Assembly: GCF_003951095.1 (NCBI RefSeq)
Contig: NZ_QXGL01000001.1
Location: forward strand, 744,001-808,000
Source of the DNA: Bifidobacterium goeldii
GTDB lineage: Bacteria; Actinomycetota; Actinomycetes; Actinomycetales; Bifidobacteriaceae
Reading direction: 5' to 3'
DNA: 64,000 nucleotides
Shown here: in pieces, positions 1-7,270 of the stretch
Position numbering within the stretch: the stretch's first letter is position 1
How the letters are laid out: each line of letters starts with the position of its first letter
Translations under genes and position numbers: made by a program
Notes under the pieces: generated by a model
Told to the model about the DNA's origin: nothing
Databases searched by the model: none
The model's input: only the letters and a program-made list of their open reading frames with translations

Positions 1-951
1 TACGCCGCTGAATGGTACGGCATCATCTACAACAAGAAGATCGTCAACGAGTACGCTTCCAAGGATTACGCAAAGATCAAGTCCGACAAGGACATCACCA
101 ACTACGACGTGCTCAAGGAAGTCGTCGAAGACATGCAGAAGCACAAGGATGACCTGGGCATCGACGGCGCATTCTCCTCGCCGGGCATGGACTCCTCCAA
201 CGGCTACCGCTGGGCTTCCCACATGACTCGTATCCCGCTGGCCTTCGAATACAAGGACAACAACACGACGTTCATGAAGGAAATCAAGGGCACCTACGTC
301 GACAACTACAAGGATCTGTTCGACCTAGAGATGGACAACAGCCCGACCCCGCGTTCCATGCTCACCTCCAAGACCTATGAGGATGTCACCAGCGAATTCG
401 CTCTCGGCCAGGTTGCTTTCTACACCAACGGTGTGTGGGCTTACACCCAGATCAAGGACAACGAAGTCGCTGACGAAGACCTGGGCATGCTCCCCTACTT
501 CATGGGCATTCCTGGTGAGGATGCTTACGGCCCGGCTGGTATCTACGACGCTTCTTGGGCAGTGAATAAGAACGCTAGCGAGAAGGATAAGAAGGCTACC
601 TTCGACTTCATCGAGTGGCTGTTCAGCTCTGAGAAGGGCAAGAAGGCTATGAGCCAGGACATGGGCTTCGCTGTGCCGAGCACCGCATACGGCGATGACG
701 ACCAGCCGGCTAACCCGCTGACCAAGGCTGCTCGCGCTTACCTGACCGCTGGCAAGCCGAGCGTGCGCTCCTTCTCCACTCTCGATGCTTGGGGCCAGGG
801 CGTGCTGGATGCTCTCGTTGAGTACGTCAACGAGACCGGCGACTGGTCCAAGGTCCGCGACGCTTACGTCAACGGCTGGAAGACTGAGTGGGCTACCGAA
901 GAGAAGACCATCGGCATGCTGCCGGAAGCCACTGCTTTCGATGCTGAGTGA
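1..951 (+). CDS. Sugar ABC transporter substrate-binding protein (5' truncated by window)
   Basis: The reading frame is open from base 1 (Y-A-A-E-W-Y-G-I-I-Y-N) to a TGA at 949-951, so 316 residues are visible and the N-terminus with its signal peptide lies outside the window. The segment has the look of the C-terminal two lobes of a CUT1 (MalE-type) extracellular solute-binding protein: an N-K-K-I-V hinge-like stretch near the start, the G-Q-V-A-F-Y-T-N-G-V-W-A segment and the D-F-I-E-W-L-F-S-S-E-K-G-K-K helix typical of the family. It should capture an oligosaccharide outside the cell for an ABC permease. No permease follows; a terminator comes directly after. If there are cognate permeases they must be upstream or elsewhere. 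The ligand cannot be told. The convergent LacI gene downstream is a plausible regulator. Confidence 0.88.
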   Translation, partial: YAAEWYGIIYNKKIVNEYASKDYAKIKSDKDITNYDVLKEVVEDMQKHKDDLGIDGAFSSPGMDSSNGYRWASHMTRIPLAFEYKDNNTTFMKEIKGTYVDNYKDLFDLEMDNSPTPRSMLTSKTYEDVTSEFALGQVAFYTNGVWAYTQIKDNEVADEDLGMLPYFMGIPGEDAYGPAGIYDASWAVNKNASEKDKKATFDFIEWLFSSEKGKKAMSQDMGFAVPSTAYGDDDQPANPLTKAARAYLTAGKPSVRSFSTLDAWGQGVLDALVEYVNETGDWSKVRDAYVNGWKTEWATEEKTIGMLPEATAFDAE

Positions 952-999
952 GTCTCCTATCATTCAGTTCGATTGCTAACTGAATGAGTTGATATCACC

Positions 1000-1036
1000 G
1001 CGGGGATCATACACAGGTATGGTCCCCGCTTTTTTG
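1000..1036 (+). terminator. Rho-independent terminator of the binding-protein gene
   Basis: GCGGGGA (1000-1006) pairs with TCCCCGC (1023-1029), with a further CAT/ATG pairing inside, and is followed by a run of seven T. This is a standard intrinsic terminator 49 bases after the stop codon. Confidence 0.9.
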
Positions 1037-1074
1037 TATTTATTTACGCGACTTTGTGTTCATTGATTGCTGCT

Positions 1075-1114
1075 GTGGTGCATCATGTGATTGCGCAATC
1101 GCATGATGCGCCAC
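1075..1114. repeat. Loop-less 40-bp palindrome between convergent genes
   Basis: Two 20-base halves meet at 1094/1095 with the centre ATTGC|GCAAT. They are complementary except at two T:G positions, which would be G-U pairs in RNA. It lies between the terminators of two convergent genes. It could be a back-up bidirectional terminator, a cruciform or a protein site; the sequence does not decide. Confidence 0.6.
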
Positions 1115-1141
1115 AATCGTATGCCACCGGTTGCATGCATA

Positions 1142-1180
1142 TAAAAAGCGACATCGGATGAATGTATCCGATGTCGCTTA
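1142..1180 (-). terminator. Terminator of the LacI gene 1207-2244
   Basis: AAGCGACATCGGAT (1146-1159) pairs perfectly with ATCCGATGTCGCTT (1166-1179). On the minus strand the hairpin is followed by five T, giving an intrinsic terminator for the LacI-family gene ending at 1207. Confidence 0.88.
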
Positions 1181-1206
1181 CGTGTTGTTCAGCGATGCTT
1201 GCCGCT

Positions 1207-2244
1207 CTACTTATGTGCAGGCCCCAATGCGCGTGTAGCGCGAGGTGCTGTCGTTGAACCACGCACTACCATCTCAAGCGGGAATTCCTCGAATGGCTGA
1301 GCTACTTTCCGATCGTTAATAATATCGAGCAGTTTCGTTGCCACACTCGAAGCCATTGCGCGCGGATCCTGCCGCACCGTAGTCAAATCCATATCTTGCG
1401 CATAAGTACTGTCATCAAAACCAGTGACTGACACGTCTTCAGGAATACGAATACCAAAATCACGCATCTTGCACATCAGTGGAATAGCAATGCCATCCTC
1501 CTGGCAGCACACTGCAGTAGGCAACTGCGGCAAACCAACAAGATGATTAAACGCCTTGTTGAAATTCGTATCATCATCAGTGATCGGAATGACGATCTGC
1601 TCAAGTCCTTCCTGCTCGCAAATATTGCGATATTCAGCAAGACGGCCGGAAGTACTGAACGGCAGTGTAACCTGCGGATTTCTTCCTACATACGCGATCC
1701 GGCGGTGACCGAGTGAAATAAGGTGACGCATCAGCATGCGCACACCCAGTGCATCGTTCACTGATACGGAGACAGACATGCCTGCATGCGAAGTCGTGTT
1801 GATGCCAGCGATCGGCACGTTCATGGTCATGAGTCGTTCGGATTCCTCAGGATCAACGTCGAACGATGGCACGACCACCGCATCAGCATTACGCCGAGCC
1901 GGCATCGTATCGAAGAACTCGCGACGACTTTGCGTGTCACCAATTGGATAAATCGAAATATCGTAGCCGGCAGGGTGAAGTACGTTGTCTAATCCTTCAA
2001 AAACACGCGAATTAAACCATGTCGTCACCGTAGCGCTCAGCAAGAGCGCCACACGAAATGACTGGCCAGATTTTAATGCTAGCGAGGAGCGCGACACCGT
2101 AAAATTCATTGCCTCGGCTGTCTCCATCACCAGTTTGCGCGTCTTTGCAGAGACAAGATCTGGACGAGAAAAAGCGCGCGACACTGTCGACGCAGATACC
2201 CCCGCACGAGCGGCGACATCGTAGACTGTAACTGAGGTTTCCAT
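1207..2244 (-). CDS. LacI-family transcriptional regulator
   Basis: Protein of 345 residues. The N-terminal helix-turn-helix reads V-Y-D-V-A-A-R-A-G-V-S-A-S-T-V-S-R-A-F, the canonical LacI recognition helix region, followed by a hinge and a periplasmic-binding-protein-like effector domain (G-L-D-N-V-L near residue 80; I-A-Y-V-G-R; V-T-G-F-D-D-S near the C-terminus). The start M-E-T-S-V was chosen because it puts the HTH at the usual position and an AGAGGG stretch sits just upstream; an in-frame ATG 36 bases earlier is possible. It is divergent from the second LacI gene (2452) and convergent with the sugar-binding-protein gene, which makes it a likely regulator of that transporter or of a distant locus. 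The effector is unknown. Confidence 0.9.
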   Translation of the reverse strand: METSVTVYDVAARAGVSASTVSRAFSRPDLVSAKTRKLVMETAEAMNFTVSRSSLALKSGQSFRVALLLSATVTTWFNSRVFEGLDNVLHPAGYDISIYPIGDTQSRREFFDTMPARRNADAVVVPSFDVDPEESERLMTMNVPIAGINTTSHAGMSVSVSVNDALGVRMLMRHLISLGHRRIAYVGRNPQVTLPFSTSGRLAEYRNICEQEGLEQIVIPITDDDTNFNKAFNHLVGLPQLPTAVCCQEDGIAIPLMCKMRDFGIRIPEDVSVTGFDDSTYAQDMDLTTVRQDPRAMASSVATKLLDIINDRKVAQPFEEFPLEMVVRGSTTAPRATRALGPAHK

Positions 2245-2433
2245 ACCCTCTATCATACGTCGAGCATTCGTGTTTTGCACACGCTTTCATATTGAAAACA
2301 TTGAAAAAATGACGTTTTTTCTGCACAAAATAGCATGTTGCTGAAACTACATATTACAAAATTGGCTCAACTGCAATTTTTGTAATGCAACGAACACATA
2401 GTTGCAAGTCAATGCCGCCCATCGCCTACCGCT

Positions 2434-2451
2434 ACGTGTATCGTTTGACGT
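2434..2451. promoter_or_regulatory. LacI operator abutting the start codon of the csc regulator
   Basis: ACGTGTATCGTTTGACGT is a near-palindrome of the same form as the three operators upstream of the permease gene. It ends one base before the ATG at 2452. The embedded TATCGT (2439-2444) would be a -10 box placing transcription start at the ATG itself, so binding here would give direct autorepression. Confidence 0.7.
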
Positions 2452-3495
2452 ATGACCACGATGAAGGAGATCGCCGAACAAACGGGGGTGTCAGTATCCA
2501 CCGTTTCCCTCGTGCTCAATGATCGAGACGCCGGACGAGTCAAAGCTTCTATCGCCGCACAGGTGCGCGACACCGCACGCAAACTTGGCTATCGTCCCAA
2601 TCCTCTCGCACGATCATTGCGCACCAGTCGTACGCGTATTCTCGCATTCGTCAGTGAAGAAATCGCCACTACCCCTTACGCCGGCGGCATCATCCTTGGT
2701 GCGCAGGATGCTGCCAGCACACTCGGCTACATGCTGTTCACCGTTAATGCAGACGGTCGCGTAGATGAAGAAACCGAAATCGCCACCCTCAAACGCTATG
2801 GTGTAGACGGGTTTATGTACGCAAAAATGTCGAACCGATACGCCAACGTGCCCTCCAGCCTTGGCGACTATCCGGTTGTTTTGGTCGATGCCACCGACCG
2901 CGAAGGCCGCTTCCCTAGCATTGAACCAGATGAATTCCGTATCGCGTACGATGCAACCAAACGACTGATTGATGCACAGTGCGAGCGCATTGCATACGTT
3001 GGCTGTTCAGAATTGATGCTCGCACAGGACGGCCGTCTTGAAGGCTACCGGCGCGCACTGGAAGATGCTGGGCGCAAATTCGACGAGCGACTGGTAGTTA
3101 ACGTGCTCAACAACGGCCCCGCACTGCAAGCTGTGAGCGACTTGTTCGACCGTGAGAAGCCCGATGGCGTCTTCTGCTTTAACGATGCGCGCGCATGGTA
3201 TGTGTATGAGTGTGCTGCGCGGCGCGAGCTCACCATCGGCAAGGACGTTTCCGTAGTAGGCGTTGATAATCATCGCGTATTCGCGGAGACGTTCTCACCA
3301 CAGTTGACCACCGTGGAACTGCCCCATTATGAAATGGGCTATTGGGCGACGTGCAAGCTTGTTTCCATGATTGAGGATCGTGATCTTTCCGATCTACAAC
3401 TACCGCATACCACTGCTGCACTGCCACCGCTTGACGCTCCGATTCCAGCGAAAATCCACTGCACGCTTATTGAAAAGGAATCCGTGCGACGCTAA
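2452..3495 (+). CDS. LacI-family regulator of the sucrose module (CscR/ScrR-like)
   Basis: Protein of 347 residues. HTH: M-K-E-I-A-E-Q-T-G-V-S-V-S-T-V-S-L-V-L-N, followed by the hinge segment R-P-N-P-L-A-R-S-L-R-T and a ligand-binding core with V-A-Y-V-G-like and V-V-G-V-D-N-H motifs. There is no Shine-Dalgarno sequence in front of the ATG at 2452 (a second ATG lies at 2461), and an operator ends at 2451, so the transcript is probably leaderless. It precedes the CscB-like permease and CscA-like GH32 enzyme on the same strand, and copies of its likely operator occur at its own start and at the permease promoter. It is therefore expected to repress both until sucrose or a derived sugar is present. 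That assignment is inference from context. Confidence 0.88.
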   Translation: MTTMKEIAEQTGVSVSTVSLVLNDRDAGRVKASIAAQVRDTARKLGYRPNPLARSLRTSRTRILAFVSEEIATTPYAGGIILGAQDAASTLGYMLFTVNADGRVDEETEIATLKRYGVDGFMYAKMSNRYANVPSSLGDYPVVLVDATDREGRFPSIEPDEFRIAYDATKRLIDAQCERIAYVGCSELMLAQDGRLEGYRRALEDAGRKFDERLVVNVLNNGPALQAVSDLFDREKPDGVFCFNDARAWYVYECAARRELTIGKDVSVVGVDNHRVFAETFSPQLTTVELPHYEMGYWATCKLVSMIEDRDLSDLQLPHTTAALPPLDAPIPAKIHCTLIEKESVRR

Positions 3496-3543
3496 CAGTG
3501 GCAACACTGTGCGCCCGTGTTCATTGCCGCCCGTGTTCATTGC
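3495..3543 (+). repeat. Short hairpin and 2 x 16-bp tandem repeat after the LacI gene
   Basis: ACAGTG-GCAA-CACTGT forms a small hairpin directly after the stop codon. It is followed by two exact copies of CGCCCGTGTTCATTGC (3512-3527 and 3528-3543). No T-run follows, so terminator function is uncertain. Together with the operators from 3649 on, this is the content of the 365-base gap before the permease start. Confidence 0.5.
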
Positions 3544-3648
3544 TCAACGTGCCAGCTCAAAGTCCTAGCTCTTAATTGTTTGAGCACACACATGCCCATC
3601 GCGCGACACGCCGATACACAGTATCTTGGAAAACCTAATAACCGCAAC

Positions 3649-3734
3649 ATTTCAATCGTTTGACGTCACGCAGCAAATGTGTTTCGTACGTAGAACGTCA
3701 ATCGTTTGACGTAAATCGATTGACGTTCTATCAT
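3649..3734 (+). promoter_or_regulatory. Sucrose-permease promoter with three LacI operators
   Basis: Three 18-base sites of the form ACGTCAATCGTTTGACGT are visible: 3649-3666 (left half weaker), 3695-3712 (perfect dyad apart from the centre) and 3709-3726. The last two share the ACGT at 3709-3712. A promoter with TTGACG at 3706-3711, a 17-base spacer and TATCAT at 3729-3734 lies inside operators two and three, so a bound repressor would block both the -35 box and the spacer. The distal site 29 bases upstream could allow cooperative or looped binding. Confidence 0.8.
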
Positions 3735-3860
3735 ATGAAGTGTCACGATTCCCCACAACAGCGCGGAAGCTGGGCAGGGAACCCCTATAAACCACACAAT
3801 GGAGATAGACACAACACAGTCGCACGGCAGCGACTGAGAGGGACAAGGGAACAACAACAA

Positions 3861-5195
3861 ATGGCAACAGAACGCAAAGCTGCATGGCGAAATCCTTCCT
3901 ATTTGGAAAGCTCGTTTGGCATCTTCATGTTTTTCTGCTCATGGGGCGTATGGTGGTCATTCTTCCGTATTTGGCTTGAATCACTCCAGCTGAGCGACAC
4001 TGAAATCGGTACCATTTACGCCATCAACTCCACCGCGACCATGATCATCATGTTCGCTTACGGCGCGATCCAAGATCAGCTCGGCATCAAACGAAACCTG
4101 GTAATCGTTACCTCTATTATTGCCGCGCTCGTCGGCCCATTCGTCCAGTTCATCTACCATCCAATGCTCATGGCTGGTGGCAACATTCGCTGGGCGGGCG
4201 CACTTATCGGATCCATCGTCCTATCAGCCGGTTTCATGGCAGCCTGCTCGCTGCTCGAGGCCGTCACTGAACGCTACAGCCGCAAATTCAACTTCGAATA
4301 CGGTCAGTCGCGCGCTTGGGGCTCCTTCGGCTACGCGATCGTCGCACTGTGCGCTGGCTTCATGTTCAACGTCAACCCGATGATCAACTTCTGGGTCGGC
4401 TCTATCTGCGGCTTGGCCATGCTCGCCATCTACGCGTTCTGGATTCCAGCCGAACAGCGCGAGGAACTCAAGAAAGCTGCTGATCCGAAGGCTGAAAAGT
4501 CTGGCCCGACCTTCAAGGAAATGGTCGCTGTGCTCGGCATGCCAACCCTGTGGGTGCTCGTCGTGTTCATGTTGTTCACCAACACGTTCTACGTCGTGTT
4601 TGACCAGCAGTTCTTCCCCGTCTACTACCGCAACCTGTTCGCCACGCCGGAAATCGGCCAGGCCACTTACGGCACGCTTAACGGCTTCCAGGTCTTCCTT
4701 GAGTCCGCGATGATGGGCGTGGTGCCGATCATCATGAAGAAAATCGGCGTGCGCAACTCACTGCTGCTCGGCGCGTTCGTCATGTTCGCTCGCATCGGCT
4801 TGTGCGGCGTGTTCCACGATCCGGTTATGGTCTCCATCGTCAAGCTGTTCCACTCCATCGAAGTGCCGCTGTTCTGCCTGCCGGCATTCCGCTACTTCAC
4901 GTTGCACTTCGACACTAAGCTGTCCGCGACGCTGTACATGGTCGGTTTCCAGATCGCTTCTCAGGTCGGTCAGATTGTCTTCTCCACGCCGCTGGGCTGG
5001 TTCCACGGCCAGATGAAGGCCATGCTGCCGAACAACGACATGGGTTCGCGCGTCACCTTCTGGGTTATCTCCGGCATTGTGCTCGCAGCGCTGATCTACG
5101 GCTTCTTCGTTATCAAGAAAGATGACCAGGATGTCGGCGGCGACCCGTTCTACACTGACAAGCAACTGCGTCAGATGGAGGCGGCCAAGGCCTGA
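3861..5195 (+). CDS. cscB: Sucrose permease, major facilitator superfamily (CscB/LacY-type)
   Basis: Protein of 444 residues, the usual size for oligosaccharide:H+ symporters. About twelve hydrophobic segments are readable, starting with F-G-I-F-M-F-F-C-S-W-G-V-W-W-S-F-F and including the A-R-A-W-G-like stretch S-R-A-W-G-S-F-G-Y-A, a hallmark of the LacY/CscB family. The start ATG at 3861 has AAGGGA ten bases upstream; the longer open frame back to 3660 runs through operators and promoter and is not coding. It lies between the LacI regulator and the GH32 beta-fructofuranosidase, which supports sucrose or short fructo-oligosaccharide import across the cytoplasmic membrane. Expected control is repression at the operators at 3649-3726. 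Confidence 0.9.
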   Translation: MATERKAAWRNPSYLESSFGIFMFFCSWGVWWSFFRIWLESLQLSDTEIGTIYAINSTATMIIMFAYGAIQDQLGIKRNLVIVTSIIAALVGPFVQFIYHPMLMAGGNIRWAGALIGSIVLSAGFMAACSLLEAVTERYSRKFNFEYGQSRAWGSFGYAIVALCAGFMFNVNPMINFWVGSICGLAMLAIYAFWIPAEQREELKKAADPKAEKSGPTFKEMVAVLGMPTLWVLVVFMLFTNTFYVVFDQQFFPVYYRNLFATPEIGQATYGTLNGFQVFLESAMMGVVPIIMKKIGVRNSLLLGAFVMFARIGLCGVFHDPVMVSIVKLFHSIEVPLFCLPAFRYFTLHFDTKLSATLYMVGFQIASQVGQIVFSTPLGWFHGQMKAMLPNNDMGSRVTFWVISGIVLAALIYGFFVIKKDDQDVGGDPFYTDKQLRQMEAAKA

Positions 5196-5440
5196 TTCTG
5201 CTCGCAACATTCCACAGCACCGTCCCCTCGGGGGCGGCCGCCCGCAACGTCGGTCATGAGGTGTTTTTTTGATTCCCCTTCCTTGTCCTCTTGACCCACG
5301 ATGCGGACGGCTTCCTCCGCACAACGGGCATAGTCAATCGCAGACCATGCCCGGTCCAAACCCACAACCACCCGCAATCTGCCCTAACCATCCACTACCA
5401 AACCAATAATCACCCATCAGCATTGAAAGGAAACTCAACG
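5196..5440 (+). other. Long leader between cscB and cscA
   Basis: A 245-base gap holds a GC palindrome (GGGCGGCCGCCC around 5232-5243), a run of seven T at 5264-5270 and a small hairpin TGCGGA/TCCGCA near 5300-5318. The T-run is about 20 bases from the GC palindrome, so this is not a clean terminator. I see no LacI operator and no convincing second promoter; co-transcription with the permease is likely, perhaps with partial attenuation. Confidence 0.4.
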
Positions 5441-7015
5441 ATGAGCGCATCCCCTGTCTACACTCCAATCGCCGATCATGACGCAGAGCTCGCCAAAGCC
5501 GAAGCTGGCGTTGCCAAGCTCGCCGCAAGCCGCAACGACCGCTGGTACCCGAAGTTCCATATCGCCTCGAACGGCGGTTGGATCAACGATCCGAACGGCC
5601 TGTGCTACTACCAGGGCCGCTGGCATGTCTTCTACCAGCTGCACCCGTACGGCACCCAGTGGGGCCCGATGCACTGGGGCCACGTCTCCTCCGCCGACAT
5701 GGTGACTTGGCGTCGCGAGCCGATCGCGTTCGCACCGAGCCTCGAACAGGAGAAGAACGGCGTGTTCTCCGGCGGCGCGGTTATCGGCGACGATGGCAAG
5801 GTCAAGTTCTTCTACACCGGTCACCGTTGGGCTAACGGCGTCGACAACACCGGCGGCGAGTGGCAGGTGCAGATGCTCGCCGAGCCGGATGATGATACGC
5901 TCACGCACGTCACCAAGCGCGGCATGGTCGTCGACTGCCCGCGCGAGAAGGTGCACTGGCATTTCCGCGACCCGAAGGTGTGGAAGACCGCCGGCAAGTG
6001 GTGGATGACGTTCGGCGTCTCCTCCGCCGAGCAGCGCGGTCAGATGTGGCTGTACGAATCTGATGACATGGTTGACTGGACGTTCAAGACCGTCCTGTTC
6101 GAGCACCCGGATCCGAATGTGTTCATGCTCGAATGCCCTGATTTCTTCCCGATTCGCGACGCTGAGGGCCACGAGAAGTGGGTAATCGGCTACTCGGCGA
6201 TGGGCGCGAAGAAGCACGGTTTCGACGCTCACAGCACGTCGGCCGCCGGCTATCAGATCGGCTCGTGGACACCAGGCGAGGCGTTCGTGCCGGAGACCGA
6301 GTTCCGCCTGTGGGATTGCGGCCATAACTTCTATGCACCGCAGTCGTTTAATACCGCCGCTGGCGACACCGAGGCGCCGGGCCGCGACGGCCGCCAGATT
6401 ATGTACGGTTGGATGAGCCCGTTCATTCAGCCGATTCCGATGGAAAACGACGGCTGGTGCGGTCAGCTGACCCTCCCCCGCGAGATTACGCTCGGTTCGC
6501 GCTGCGGTGATATTCACACTGCGCCCGCCGCTGAGATCGAGGGCTTGCGTGAGGATACGATCGACTTCGGCGCGCTTGAGCTCACGCAGGATGGCGAAAA
6601 GGTGCTACTGGATGATGCCGAGGCTGTGGAGATCGAAATGACGATCGACTTGGATGCTTCTACTGCGGAGCGTGCGGGCCTTCGCGTGCAGGCGACTGGC
6701 GATGGTGCGTACACGGCGATTGGCTTCGATGAGCAGATCGGCCGTGTGGTGGTTGATCGTGGTGCGATGCGCAACGGTGACCGCGGCTACCGTGCTGCCC
6801 CACTGGATACGGATGAGCTGACCGGCAAGTTGGAACTGCGCGTGTTCGTGGATCGAGGCTCGGTTGAAGTGTATGTGAACCACGGCCATCAGGTGCTCAG
6901 CTCCTACACCTACGCCTCCGAAGGCCCGCGCGCCGTCAAGCTCGTTGCCGAATCCGGCTCGCTGAAGGTGGATAGCCTGAAGATCCACCACCTCAAGTCC
7001 ATCGGACTGGAGTAA
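5441..7015 (+). CDS. cscA: Beta-fructofuranosidase, GH32
   Basis: Protein of 524 residues without a signal peptide, so intracellular. The GH32 signature W-I-N-D-P-N-G carries the nucleophile Asp50; F-R-D-P has Asp177 (transition-state stabiliser); L-E-C-P-D has the acid/base Glu231. The N-terminal five-bladed propeller is followed by the family's beta-sandwich (about residues 360-520, with V-F-V-D-R-G-S-V-E-V-Y-V-N). The enzyme should hydrolyse sucrose and short fructo-oligosaccharides brought in by the upstream permease; bifidobacteria then use the bifid shunt. The start ATG has GAAAGGA about ten bases upstream. The upstream 150-codon extension of the open frame has no coding character. Confidence 0.95.
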   Translation: MSASPVYTPIADHDAELAKAEAGVAKLAASRNDRWYPKFHIASNGGWINDPNGLCYYQGRWHVFYQLHPYGTQWGPMHWGHVSSADMVTWRREPIAFAPSLEQEKNGVFSGGAVIGDDGKVKFFYTGHRWANGVDNTGGEWQVQMLAEPDDDTLTHVTKRGMVVDCPREKVHWHFRDPKVWKTAGKWWMTFGVSSAEQRGQMWLYESDDMVDWTFKTVLFEHPDPNVFMLECPDFFPIRDAEGHEKWVIGYSAMGAKKHGFDAHSTSAAGYQIGSWTPGEAFVPETEFRLWDCGHNFYAPQSFNTAAGDTEAPGRDGRQIMYGWMSPFIQPIPMENDGWCGQLTLPREITLGSRCGDIHTAPAAEIEGLREDTIDFGALELTQDGEKVLLDDAEAVEIEMTIDLDASTAERAGLRVQATGDGAYTAIGFDEQIGRVVVDRGAMRNGDRGYRAAPLDTDELTGKLELRVFVDRGSVEVYVNHGHQVLSSYTYASEGPRAVKLVAESGSLKVDSLKIHHLKSIGLE

Positions 7016-7088
7016 CACTCCCCCTGCTGACCTACTCACTCTTTATCCCCTCAAAACGGGAGTAAGTCTGCAAAGATGCGTGCAGTAC

Positions 7089-7134
7089 CCGGGCATACGG
7101 CCTCCTAAACACGCAAAACTGGCCGTAAGCCCGG
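7089..7134. repeat. Stem-loop of the CCGGGCATACGGCC family, copy 1
   Basis: CCGGGCATACGGCC (7089-7102) pairs with GGCCGTAAGCCCGG (7121-7134) with one mismatch and an 18-base loop. Related stem-loops occur at 7191-7244 and 22001-22046. Confidence 0.65.
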
Positions 7135-7190
7135 ATGTAGGCCACAAACCTTGGTACGGTACACGCCACACGTACCAACAGGCTTATGAC

Positions 7191-7244
7191 AATCCCGGGC
7201 ATACAGCCAGTTCCACCACGTAATACAGCCGTATGCCCGGGATT
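7191..7244. repeat. Stem-loop of the GGCATAC family, copy 2
   Basis: AATCCCGGGCATAC (7191-7204) pairs exactly with GTATGCCCGGGATT (7231-7244), loop 26 bases. It lies between the convergent ends of the GH32 gene and the giant beta-helix gene and could also act as their terminator; the minus-strand side is not followed by a clear T-run. Confidence 0.65.
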
Positions 7245-7270
7245 TCTTAATGTGACCGAGAATGAAAACC

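Noticed and set aside
1075-1114. LacI operator for the neighbouring regulator
   Set aside because: It lies between the 3' ends of two convergent genes, with terminators on both sides and no promoter; kept only as a palindrome.
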